Positions 1 through 5,403 of a DNA stretch of 6,134 nucleotides are shown here, one piece after another. This DNA comes from an uncultured Kangiella sp. (GTDB taxonomy: Bacteria; Pseudomonadota; Gammaproteobacteria; Enterobacterales; DSM-103792), in contig CAMLNB010000214.1 of the NCBI GenBank assembly GCA_946481205.1, forward strand, positions 1 through 6,134. The letters run 5' to 3'. Each line of letters starts with the position of its first letter. Within the stretch, counting starts at the first letter, position 1. The notes beneath the pieces were generated by a model. The model did no database searches and was not told the origin of the DNA. It saw nothing but the letters and a program-made list of their open reading frames with translations. A program made the translations under genes and the position numbers.

Positions 1-57
1 AAGCTTGAAGAGATGGCGCGCGAAACGCTGGTTTACCGTCCGGAAAAGATGAGCTGA
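1..57 (+). CDS. 3' end of an unidentified gene (partial)
   Basis: Reading from base 1 gives KLEEMARETLVYRPEKMS followed by a TGA stop at 55-57. The frame fits a real gene end because a textbook intrinsic terminator begins 33 nt later on the same strand. Eighteen residues are too few to assign a family, and I do not recognise this C-terminus. The gene body lies outside the window. Confidence 0.5.
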   Translation, partial: KLEEMARETLVYRPEKMS

Positions 58-90
58 TATTGCGTTTACCGCTCAGCCAATATTCAGCAC

Positions 91-122
91 CAAGGCCGCA
101 CACTCTGCGGCCTTGTGTTTTT
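91..122 (+). terminator. Rho-independent terminator
   Basis: A perfect 10-bp GC-rich stem (91-100 with 106-115, arm CAAGGCCGCA) closes a 5-nt loop (CACTC) and is followed by TGTTTTT. This is the classic intrinsic terminator form. It sits 33 nt after the stop of the partial upstream gene and most simply ends that transcript. It also lies only 18 nt before the ATG of the lipoprotein gene, so it could attenuate read-through into that gene. Confidence 0.85.
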
Positions 123-140
123 CTGGCTGGAAACGAATCC

Positions 141-434
141 ATGCGCCAACTAGTTAGTTTGCTTTTCCTCGTTGCCTTGTCTGCCTGCGTGGCAAAGCCG
201 CAAGCTCCGTCAGGACCTGTATTGCCGACCACCAAGTTGCAGCGGGAGAAAGCAGAAGCAGGACAAACCGTCGCGCTTGATTGTGAAGATGTCGTCGCTG
301 CTGGTGTTTGGCTCAGTCCGGCACCGGACTATGATAAAACCAGCTCGGACCTCGCTGAAAAGAAAGTGCTGAAACTGCTCGGCAATGCCGCATGCACCGC
401 GGCACCTTCTGACCAGCCGATGCCGCAACACTGA
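141..434 (+). CDS. small predicted outer-membrane lipoprotein, unknown function
   Basis: The 97-residue protein begins with a short signal peptide: MRQ, a hydrophobic stretch at residues 4-13, then the lipobox LSAC with Cys16 as the expected lipidation site for Lgt/Lsp processing. Residue +2 is Val rather than Asp, so the usual Lol rule predicts delivery to the outer membrane. The mature part is Pro/Ala-rich near its start (residues 17-31) and has two further cysteines (48 and 85) that could form a disulfide. I recognise no domain. I chose ATG 141 because it places the lipobox at a normal distance. The frame stays open back to a TTG at 60, but that extension runs through the terminator hairpin and does not look like protein. 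A weak ribosome-binding site (GGAAA, 129-133) lies 7 nt before the ATG. The gene converges on cobB with a 41-nt gap in which I see no terminator. Confidence 0.75.
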   Translation: MRQLVSLLFLVALSACVAKPQAPSGPVLPTTKLQREKAEAGQTVALDCEDVVAAGVWLSPAPDYDKTSSDLAEKKVLKLLGNAACTAAPSDQPMPQH

Positions 435-475
435 CATGGCTTATGCTTGGCGCAGGGTTCCGTAACAAACACCGA

Positions 476-1177
476 TTAGGTCAGCGGTGCAAAAAATCGA
501 GGCACCAGCTCGCTGGCTTTGCCATGCCTCGCTTCTACAAAACTGCTGCGCTGCATTGACGGTTCCAGATTCAGCTCGACGGTATGCGCGCCAGCGGCGC
601 GAGCTGCCTGAACAAATCCCGCCGCCGGATAGACATTGCCGCTGGTGCCGATGCTGACAAACAAATCGCAGCGGTCGAGTGCAGCGTAGATGCGATCCAT
701 TTCCAGCGGCATTTCGCCAAACCAGACGATATGCGGCCGCAGCGTGCCGGTCAGCGCACAACATTGGCAGCGCTGTTCGCTCAGCAAATCACCTTGAATC
801 GGGAAAATCTGTTGGCTCATGCTGCAGCGCATTTTCAGCAACTCACCGTGCATATGAATCAGCTGGTTGCTACCGGCGCGCTCGTGCAGATCATCGACGT
901 TCTGGGTGACCAGCAAAAACTCGCCACGGAATGTCCGCTCAAACTCAGCGAGTGCGATATGCGCCGTGTTGGGTTGTACCGACGAGTCAAACAGTTTGCG
1001 CCGGCGCTCATTGTAAAAGCGCTGCACCAGCGCCGGGTTGTGGGCAAAACCCTCCGGCGAGGCGACATCTTCGATGCGATGATCTTCCCAGAGTCCATCC
1101 GCCGCGCGAAAGGTACGGATGCCGGATTCGGCGGAAATGCCAGCGCCGGTGAGCACAACAATAGAGCGGTATTGCAT
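476..1177 (-). CDS. cobB: NAD-dependent protein deacylase, class III sirtuin (CobB)
   Basis: Cytoplasmic sirtuin that removes acyl groups from lysine side chains using NAD+, yielding nicotinamide and O-acyl-ADP-ribose. Visible motifs are the Rossmann NAD-binding [14 protein letters not shown] (residues 11-24), [12 protein letters not shown] (91-102) and HMHGE with catalytic His110. The four zinc cysteines would be Cys118 plus three from the CQCC cluster region 137-140, as in E. coli CobB, where the same RCS...C-x-CC spacing occurs. [12 protein letters not shown] (about 177-188) is also typical. Tyr55 and Arg58 in FYNERRR match the Tyr-x-x-Arg pair that marks class III sirtuins (SIRT5, E. coli Tyr92/Arg95), so desuccinylase as well as deacetylase activity is likely. 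At 233 residues it is the short form, lacking the N-terminal extension of long E. coli CobB. ATG 1177 is supported by a GGGA Shine-Dalgarno site 6 nt upstream (1184-1187 on the minus strand). It lies downstream of rsmE in the same direction, separated by a REP pair. Confidence 0.95.
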   Translation of the reverse strand: MQYRSIVVLTGAGISAESGIRTFRAADGLWEDHRIEDVASPEGFAHNPALVQRFYNERRRKLFDSSVQPNTAHIALAEFERTFRGEFLLVTQNVDDLHERAGSNQLIHMHGELLKMRCSMSQQIFPIQGDLLSEQRCQCCALTGTLRPHIVWFGEMPLEMDRIYAALDRCDLFVSIGTSGNVYPAAGFVQAARAAGAHTVELNLEPSMQRSSFVEARHGKASELVPRFFAPLT

Positions 1178-1181
1178 GCGC

Positions 1182-1212
1182 GTTCCCAGTTCGTACGGGA
1201 CAAGGTGGGAAC
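1182..1212 (-). promoter_or_regulatory. inverted repeat that could mask the cobB ribosome-binding site
   Basis: A perfect 7-bp inverted repeat, GTTCCCA at 1182-1188 and TGGGAAC at 1206-1212, has a 17-nt loop. In the minus-strand transcript the 3' arm is TGGGAAC, which contains the cobB Shine-Dalgarno GGGA. The 5' arm is the end of the neighbouring REP sequence. The same REP end also pairs with its partner REP in the longer hairpin at 1205-1264, so the two structures are mutually exclusive. The pairing is read from the sequence; any effect on translation is inference. Confidence 0.4.
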
Positions 1213-1264
1213 GGCTTTAGCTGCGAAACGCGTCGAGCAACATCGCAGCTAAAGCGGCTCCCAC
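1205..1264. repeat. inverted pair of REP-like sequences (REPIN/BIME type)
   Basis: Two 22-nt arms, 1205-1226 and 1243-1264, are reverse complements with only two mismatches (arm positions 7 and 9), separated by 16 nt. Each arm starts GTGGGA, has the core GCTTTAGC and ends TGCGA. This is the pattern of REP sequences abundant between genes in pseudomonads and xanthomonads. REP pairs are known to be mobilised by RAYT (TnpA-REP) transposases; none is encoded in this window. The pair sits in the gap between rsmE and cobB, 24 nt after the rsmE stop. It could stabilise rsmE mRNA or limit transcription into cobB. It is not a standard terminator, as no T-run follows on the minus strand. Confidence 0.8.
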
Positions 1265-1288
1265 ATCAGAACACATTCAATGCGGCAG

Positions 1289-2020
1289 TCAGCAAAAATC
1301 ACCCGCTAATAACTGCAAGCCTGCCAGTGCCGCCATCGCCGCGGTTTCGGTGCGCAGAATGCGTGGGCCAAGACGCAGGCCGGTGAATTTGGCGGCGTGG
1401 GCGTATTTCATGTCCATATCACCGAGGCCGCCCTCAGGGCCGGCCAGCAGCACGACCGATGCGCTCAGTTTCAGATCGCGCAGACCTTGTTTGCCTTCGG
1501 GGTCCAGCATCAGACGCAGGTTGCCGGTTTCCAGTTCGCTCAGGGCGATATCGAGTTTGCGCACCGGCGCGATCACCGGCACAACGTTACGACCGGATTG
1601 TTCGCAGGCACTCTCGACCACGCGTTGCCAATGCTCGCGTTTTTTCTCCCAGCGATCGGCGTCGACGGAAACGCCGCAACGCTCGCTGATCACCGGTTCA
1701 ATGCGGCTGATGCCAAGCTCGACCGCTTTCTGCACGGTGTAATCCATCCGCTCGCCGCGCGAGATGCCTTGCATCAGCGTGATCTGCAGCGGCGATTCGC
1801 GATTAACCGCCTGCGCGGCAGCAACCTGCGCGCGCACCGCTTTCTTGTCGCATTGCGTCAGGCGTGCGTCGTACTGCTGGCCATCGCCGTTGAACAGTTG
1901 CACGGCATCGCCTTCTTTCAGCCGCAGCACGCGGTTGACATGGCCGGCGGCTTGCTCACCGAGGCTGACGGTGGCGCCAATGCTCAGGGCATCGGCAACA
2001 AAAACGCGTATCGTGCGCAT
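1289..2020 (-). CDS. rsmE: 16S rRNA m3U1498 methyltransferase RsmE
   Basis: SPOUT-family enzyme that methylates N3 of uridine 1498 in helix 44 of 16S rRNA using S-adenosylmethionine, acting on the 30S subunit. The N-terminal PUA-like domain shows HVNRVLRLKEGD (27-38) and FNGDG (43-47). The middle has GISRGERMDYTVQKAVELGI and SERCGV, then a helix with REHWQRVVESACEQSGRN. The knotted SAM-binding C-terminus has AGPEGGL (193-199) and LRLGPRILRTETA (215-227), both hallmarks of the family. Its 243 residues equal the usual length. ATG 2020 has an AGGT ribosome-binding site about 11 nt upstream. The gene is divergent from pntAA across a 252-nt gap and is followed by cobB on the same strand. The segment after GPEGG reads GLGDMDM, where many homologues have an S-x-x-E pattern, a mild deviation. 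I see only a poor promoter candidate for it (a TATAGC on the minus strand near 2041-2046 with no good -35 box). Confidence 0.95.
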   Translation of the reverse strand: MRTIRVFVADALSIGATVSLGEQAAGHVNRVLRLKEGDAVQLFNGDGQQYDARLTQCDKKAVRAQVAAAQAVNRESPLQITLMQGISRGERMDYTVQKAVELGISRIEPVISERCGVSVDADRWEKKREHWQRVVESACEQSGRNVVPVIAPVRKLDIALSELETGNLRLMLDPEGKQGLRDLKLSASVVLLAGPEGGLGDMDMKYAHAAKFTGLRLGPRILRTETAAMAALAGLQLLAGDFC

Positions 2021-2075
2021 GGTTTGACTACCTGGCCTCGCTATATGACGGTTGCGACGGAAGCCGGACCGCCGT

Positions 2076-2104
2076 TTGACCCGTTCGGATAAGCCTCATA
2101 GGAT
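2076..2104 (+). promoter_or_regulatory. sigma70-type promoter for the pnt operon
   Basis: TTGACC (2076-2081) and TAGGAT (2099-2104) are separated by exactly 17 nt, five of six and four of six consensus matches respectively. Transcription would start near 2111, giving a leader of about 160 nt before pntAA. The position in the divergent rsmE-pntAA gap fits. Confidence 0.6.
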
Positions 2105-2138
2105 ACCGGACGAGGTGTGGATTCGCCGAGCAGGGTCA

Positions 2139-2163
2139 GGCCGACAGGAGGATGTCGTCAGCC
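2139..2163 (+). promoter_or_regulatory. leader hairpin with GGAGGA loop, candidate CsrA/RsmA site
   Basis: A 5-bp stem (CGACA 2142-2146 with TGTCG 2153-2157) presents the hexaloop GGAGGA (2147-2152). An outer GGC/GCC (2139-2141 with 2161-2163) extends the stem across a 3-nt bulge. CsrA/RsmA proteins bind GGA in hairpin loops, and the in vitro consensus is RTACARGGATGT. Here ACAGGAGGATGT differs in the core by two inserted loop bases. The site would lie about 30 nt into the pnt leader. The structure is seen; binding is inference. The AGGAGG also resembles a Shine-Dalgarno site but abuts an ATG with no spacing and leads into the wrong frame. Confidence 0.4.
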
Positions 2164-2173
2164 GGCGCGTGCC

Positions 2174-2196
2174 AGCAGCGGTTTGCAACAGCTGCT
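2174..2196 (+). promoter_or_regulatory. stable hairpin in the pntAA leader
   Basis: AGCAGC (2174-2179) pairs perfectly with GCTGCT (2191-2196). After one G/A mismatch, GTT (2181-2183) pairs with AAC (2187-2189) around a TGC loop. No T-run follows, so it is not an intrinsic terminator. Its role is unknown; it may be one element of a folded leader together with the hairpins at 2139-2163 and 2232-2254. Confidence 0.4.
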
Positions 2197-2231
2197 CGTT
2201 TCCCAGCCTCATGCTGTCAACACGTACTTCA

Positions 2232-2264
2232 GGCTAGCCGGTTTTGGCCAAGCCGACTCAGGGA
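2232..2264 (+). promoter_or_regulatory. pntAA ribosome-binding site with upstream hairpin
   Basis: GGGA at 2261-2264 lies 8 nt before ATG 2273 and decides the pntAA start. Just upstream, GGCT (2232-2235) pairs with AGCC (2251-2254) and GCC (2237-2239) with GGC (2246-2248) around a GGTTTT loop. The hairpin ends 6 nt before the Shine-Dalgarno site, so it leaves it free but could affect ribosome access. Confidence 0.45.
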
Positions 2265-2272
2265 AAACAAGT

Positions 2273-3379
2273 ATGAAGATAAGCATTCCCGCCGAAACCG
2301 CGGCTGGCGAACAGCGCGTTGCCGCCACACCCGATACCATCAAGAAATACCTCAGTCTTGGCCACAGCGTTGCGGTGCAAACCGGCGCCGGGGTTGCTGC
2401 CGGCATTCCCGATAGCGCCTACACCGTGGTCGGCGCCAGCATCGTCAACAGCGCCGCCGAGGCCTTTGCCGGCGAGCTGGTGCTGAAAGTGCGGGCACCG
2501 AGCGAAGCCGAACTGAGTCACCTGAAAGCCGGCAGCACGGTGCTGGCGCTGTGCAATCCGTATCGCAACAGTTTGCTGCCGCAATATGCCGCCAAAGGCG
2601 TCAGCGTGTTTGCGATGGAGCTGTTGCCACGCATCACCCGCGCGCAAAGCATGGACGTGCTGTCCTCGCAGGCCAATATCGCCGGCTACAAGGCTGTGCT
2701 GACTGCTGCGGCGCATTACCCGCGCTATTTCCCGATGCTGATGACCGCCGCCGGCACCGTCAAAGCGGCGCGCGTGCTGATTCTCGGCGCCGGTGTCGCC
2801 GGTCTGCAGGCCATCGCGACGGCCAAGCGCTTGGGTGCGGTCGTTGAAGCGTTTGATGTGCGCACTGCGGCCAAGGAGCAAGTTGAATCGCTCGGCGCCA
2901 AGTTCGTCGAAGTGCCGGGCGAAGCCGGTGATGCAGCCGGCGGTTACGCCAAGGAAATGTCCGAGGATTACAAACGCAAGCAGGGCGAGCTGGTGCATGA
3001 ACGCGCCCAGCAGGCTGACATTGTCATCAGCACCGCTCTGATCCCGGGCAAGCCGGCACCGCGCTTGATTCATGCCCGCACGGTCGCGGCGATGAAACCG
3101 GGTTCGGTGATCGTCGATCTGGCGGCGGAAGCTGGCGGCAACGTCGAAGGCACCGTCGCTGATCAGGTGATCAATCTCAATGGCGTCACCGTGATCGGCT
3201 ACACCAATCTGCCGTCACAAGTCGCCGCCGACGCCTCGGCGCTGTATGCCCGCAACCTGCTCAATTTCCTGACGCCAATGCTCGGCAAGGACGGCAGCTT
3301 CACGATCAATACCGACGACGAAATCATCAAAGCCTCGCTGATTGTGCGCGATGGCCAGGTGCTGTTCGGTGTGAAGTAA
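2273..3379 (+). CDS. pntAA: NAD(P) transhydrogenase subunit alpha part 1 (NAD(H)-binding domain I)
   Basis: Soluble domain I of the proton-translocating transhydrogenase. It binds NADH on the cytoplasmic face and passes hydride to NADP+ in domain III of PntB. The 368-residue protein ends where the membrane part begins in fused E. coli PntA (about 510 residues), so this is the split form known from Rhodospirillum rubrum. Near its start it has the family motif AETAAGEQRVAATP. The nicotinamide-site segment PRITRAQSMDVLSSQ (119-133) has Arg120, Gln125, Asp128 and Ser131, matching R. rubrum Arg127, Gln132, Asp135 and Ser138. The Rossmann motif GAGVAG (172-177) ends with Asp195 for NADH preference. 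The mobile loop has GGYAKEM with Tyr225. The C-terminal part has IPGKPAPRLI and GYTNLPSQVAADASALYARNL. I chose ATG 2273 for its Shine-Dalgarno site and because the 52-residue extension to GTG 2117 resembles nothing in the family. The pntAB start follows after 109 nt. Confidence 0.95.
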   Translation: MKISIPAETAAGEQRVAATPDTIKKYLSLGHSVAVQTGAGVAAGIPDSAYTVVGASIVNSAAEAFAGELVLKVRAPSEAELSHLKAGSTVLALCNPYRNSLLPQYAAKGVSVFAMELLPRITRAQSMDVLSSQANIAGYKAVLTAAAHYPRYFPMLMTAAGTVKAARVLILGAGVAGLQAIATAKRLGAVVEAFDVRTAAKEQVESLGAKFVEVPGEAGDAAGGYAKEMSEDYKRKQGELVHERAQQADIVISTALIPGKPAPRLIHARTVAAMKPGSVIVDLAAEAGGNVEGTVADQVINLNGVTVIGYTNLPSQVAADASALYARNLLNFLTPMLGKDGSFTINTDDEIIKASLIVRDGQVLFGVK

Positions 3380-3387
3380 GCGGTGAT

Positions 3388-3402
3388 GCCGGCCAAACCG
3401 GC
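3388..3402 (+). other. short GC hairpin after pntAA
   Basis: GCCGG (3388-3392) and CCGGC (3398-3402) form a five-G:C-pair stem with loop CCAAA, 8 nt after the pntAA stop. No T-run follows, so it is more likely an mRNA 3'-end protecting or processing element inside the operon than a terminator. Confidence 0.4.
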
Positions 3403-3429
3403 GGCTGCCCGAAATTGAATGAATCTGCC

Positions 3430-3467
3430 GCCGTCTCTTCCTGGCAACTGCTCCGGCAAGAGACGGC
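3430..3467 (+). other. 10-bp inverted repeat upstream of pntAB
   Basis: GCCGTCTCTT (3430-3439) and AAGAGACGGC (3458-3467) are perfect reverse complements around an 18-nt loop. The structure ends 6 nt before the pntAB Shine-Dalgarno AAGGAG (3474-3479). The following bases are A-rich rather than T-rich, so in the operon direction it is not an intrinsic terminator. It is a good candidate for an intercistronic stability or processing hairpin that sets the subunit ratio. Confidence 0.5.
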
Positions 3468-3488
3468 AAGAACAAGGAGTGCACTACC

Positions 3489-3782
3489 ATGGCTGATCCC
3501 TTGATTATCAACCTGACCATTTTCGTGCTGGCGATTTTCGTCGGTTACCACGTGGTCTGGAACGTGACGCCCGCGCTGCATACGCCGCTGATGTCGGTGA
3601 CCAACGCGATCTCGTCGATCGTGATTGTCGGCGCGATGCTGCAGATCGGTTTCGATGCCTTTGGTGGCGACAGCATCGTCGGCGCGCTCGCGGTGGGTCT
3701 TGCCAGCGTCAATATTTTCGGCGGCTTCCTGGTCACCAAACGGATGCTGGAAATGTTCAAGAAGAAAGAGCGGAAGAGCTAA
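3489..3782 (+). CDS. pntAB: NAD(P) transhydrogenase subunit alpha part 2 (membrane domain)
   Basis: Inner-membrane subunit equal to the C-terminal part of fused PntA. With the PntB membrane helices it forms domain II, the proton channel. The 97 residues contain three predicted transmembrane helices (about 7-24, 35-55 and 63-83) and a positively charged cytoplasmic tail, [14 protein letters not shown]. The segment [22 protein letters not shown] (starting at residue 23) is the family signature at the helix 1-2 junction. A strong Shine-Dalgarno site, AAGGAG at 3474-3479, lies 9 nt before the ATG. It lies between pntAA and pntB in the usual order for three-subunit transhydrogenases. Confidence 0.95.
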   Translation: MADPLIINLTIFVLAIFVGYHVVWNVTPALHTPLMSVTNAISSIVIVGAMLQIGFDAFGGDSIVGALAVGLASVNIFGGFLVTKRMLEMFKKKERKS

Positions 3783-3843
3783 GCGCCGGCAACGCATCGA
3801 ACCGGGACACTCAAGCCCCTAACCGGACTAAAAACCAGAACAG

Positions 3844-3858
3844 GTTTCCCAAGGAAAC
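3844..3858 (+). promoter_or_regulatory. pntB Shine-Dalgarno site inside a small hairpin
   Basis: GTTTCC (3844-3849) and GGAAAC (3853-3858) form a perfect 6-bp stem with a 3-nt loop, ending 3 nt before ATG 3862. The pntB ribosome-binding sequence AAGGA (3851-3855) lies in the loop and descending arm, so the folded form would hide it. The stem is short, so the effect may be modest. Confidence 0.4.
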
Positions 3859-3861
3859 ACC

Positions 3862-5247
3862 ATGGTCAACTACAACCTGATTGCGCTGTCGTATCTGATT
3901 TCGTCGGTGCTGTTCATTCTGAGCCTCAAAGGTCTGTCGCATCCGGAAACGGCGCGACGCGGCAACAGCTTCGGCATGATCGGCATGGCGCTGGCCATCG
4001 TCACCACGTTCTTTCTGATGAAGGAACTGACCTCAACCAACGGCTATGTGCTGACGTTGGTGATGATTCTGATCGGCGGTGCCATCGGCACCGTGCTCGC
4101 GAAGAAAGTGGAAATGACCGCGATGCCGCAATTGGTCGCGGCCATGCACTCGCTGATCGGTCTGGCGGCGGTGTTGATCGCGGTGGCCGCCATCCTGAAG
4201 CCGAACAATCACATGGATGGCATTCACCGGTTCGAGCTGTTCGTTGGCGCGTTTATCGGTGCCATCACGTTCACGGCGTCGATTGTCGCGTTCGGCAAGC
4301 TGTCCGGCCGCTTCTCCAGCAAGGCCATCAAATTCAGCGGCCAGCATCTGGTCAATCTGCTGCTCGCGATTGTCATGGTGGTGTCGGGCGCCATCTACTT
4401 CGTGCAGGAATCGCATACCGCGTTTTATGTGATGCTGGCGGTGTCGCTGCTGCTCGGTTACCTGCTGATCATTCCCATCGGCGGCGCCGACATGCCGGTG
4501 GTGGTGTCGATGCTGAACAGTTACTCCGGCTGGGCCGCTGCCGGTATCGGTTTCACGCTGAACAACAGCCTGCTGATCGTCGCCGGTTCGCTGGTCGGCT
4601 CCTCCGGTGCCATCCTCTCTTACATCATGTGCAAAGCGATGAACCGCTCGCTGATCAACGTGATCTTCGGTGGTATCGGCAGTGACAGCAGCAACGCCGA
4701 CGCCGGCGATGGCAAAGAGAAAAGCTATCGCGCCGGCTCGCCGGACGATGCCGTGTTCCTGATGAAAAACGCCGAAAGCGTCGTCATCGTGCCCGGATAT
4801 GGCCTCGCCGTAGCCCGTGCTCAGCATGCGCTGCAGGAATTCGCCGAGAAACTGGAACACCACGGCGTGCAAGTGCGCTACGCCATCCACCCGGTCGCCG
4901 GTCGCATGCCCGGTCACATGAACGTGCTGCTGGCCGAAGCCGACGTGCCCTATGACCAGGTACTGGAAATGGAAGAGATCAACAACGACTTCGCCAACAC
5001 CGATGTCGTACTGGTCATCGGCGCCAACGACGTGGTCAACCCGGCTGCGAAAGACGATCCGAAATCACCGATCTACGGCATGCCGATTCTGGAAGCGCAC
5101 AAGGCCAAGACCATCCTCGTGGTCAAACGCTCGATGGCTGCAGGTTACGCTGGTCTCGACAATGATTTGTTCTATATGGACAAGACGATGATGGTGTTTG
5201 GGGATGCGAAGAAAGTGGTGGAGGATTTGGTGAAGGCGTGTGATTAG
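3862..5247 (+). CDS. pntB: NAD(P) transhydrogenase subunit beta
   Basis: Inner-membrane subunit with the proton-conducting helices (domain II) and the cytoplasmic NADP(H)-binding domain III. At 461 residues it matches E. coli PntB (462). About nine hydrophobic helices cover residues 5-260. His96 in AAMHSLIGLAAV corresponds to the proton-path histidine (E. coli His91), and Asp210 in GGADMPVV and Asn219 in SMLNSYSGW correspond to E. coli Asp213 and Asn222. A linker at 273-292 leads to domain III, with GYGLAVARAQHA (312-323), HPVAGRMPGHMNVLLAEADVPYD (from 343), GANDVVNPAA (387-396) and VKRSMAAGYAGLDNDLFY (from 421), the NADP-binding loops. All residues I know to be essential are present, so the enzyme should be active. 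It ends the operon, 79 nt after pntAB, and is followed by a likely terminator. Confidence 0.96.
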   Translation: MVNYNLIALSYLISSVLFILSLKGLSHPETARRGNSFGMIGMALAIVTTFFLMKELTSTNGYVLTLVMILIGGAIGTVLAKKVEMTAMPQLVAAMHSLIGLAAVLIAVAAILKPNNHMDGIHRFELFVGAFIGAITFTASIVAFGKLSGRFSSKAIKFSGQHLVNLLLAIVMVVSGAIYFVQESHTAFYVMLAVSLLLGYLLIIPIGGADMPVVVSMLNSYSGWAAAGIGFTLNNSLLIVAGSLVGSSGAILSYIMCKAMNRSLINVIFGGIGSDSSNADAGDGKEKSYRAGSPDDAVFLMKNAESVVIVPGYGLAVARAQHALQEFAEKLEHHGVQVRYAIHPVAGRMPGHMNVLLAEADVPYDQVLEMEEINNDFANTDVVLVIGANDVVNPAAKDDPKSPIYGMPILEAHKAKTILVVKRSMAAGYAGLDNDLFYMDKTMMVFGDAKKVVEDLVKACD

Positions 5248-5284
5248 TCGATAGTATCCACGCGACTCTTTCGATTAGACGGTG

Positions 5285-5334
5285 TTAGATCAACGGAGCA
5301 CTGCCAGTTCTCCCAGTGATCTAAGCGTTTTGTT
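5285..5334 (+). terminator. probable terminator of the pnt operon
   Basis: TTAGATCA (5285-5292) pairs perfectly with TGATCTAA (5317-5324). Inside it, GGAG (5295-5298) pairs with CTCC (5310-5313) after a small internal loop. The stem is followed by GCGTTTTGTT. It lies 37 nt after the pntB stop and before the next gene. The outer stem is AT-rich and the T-run is broken, so efficiency may be moderate. Confidence 0.55.
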
Positions 5335-5360
5335 GAAGTGCTTGCGATGGACAGCCGACC

Positions 5361-5387
5361 TTGAAGTTACAATTCAAAATCTAGAAC
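5361..5387 (+). promoter_or_regulatory. weak promoter candidate for the membrane-protein gene
   Basis: TTGAAG (5361-5366) and TAGAAC (5382-5387) are separated by 15 nt, shorter than the preferred 17. The area is AT-rich and lies between the pnt terminator and the next gene, where a promoter is expected. A minimal ATG-TGA start-stop (5391-5396) lies between it and the gene start. Confidence 0.25.
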
Positions 5388-5403
5388 TAAATGTGAAGAA
5401 AAT

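Noticed and set aside
1..6. HindIII site (AAGCTT) exactly at the window edge
   Set aside because: It may reflect how the sequence was cut or cloned, or be chance; it carries no biological meaning by itself.
60..140. Longer lipoprotein from TTG 60
   Set aside because: The extension would translate the terminator hairpin and bury the signal peptide; ATG 141 gives a normal lipobox position.
584..1252. Plus-strand open frame of 222 codons opposite cobB
   Set aside because: It lies antisense to a fully recognisable sirtuin, its translation has no domain features, and it arises from codon bias of the real gene.
1397..2092. Plus-strand open frame of 231 codons opposite rsmE
   Set aside because: Antisense shadow of a clear RsmE gene; no ribosome-binding site or recognisable motif.
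2117..2272. N-terminal extension of PntAA from GTG 2117
   Set aside because: The extra 52 residues resemble no PntA family sequence. ATG 2273 has a good Shine-Dalgarno site and gives the conserved N-terminus.
2146..2415. AGGAGG followed by ATG 2152 as an upstream reading frame
   Set aside because: There is no spacing between the Shine-Dalgarno-like bases and the ATG, and the frame runs into pntAA out of phase. The motif is better explained as a hairpin loop.
4033..4917. Minus-strand open frame of 294 codons opposite pntB
   Set aside because: Its composition, very rich in His, Arg, Asp and Gln, is what an antisense reading of a GC-rich membrane-protein gene produces. There is no membrane or enzyme motif.
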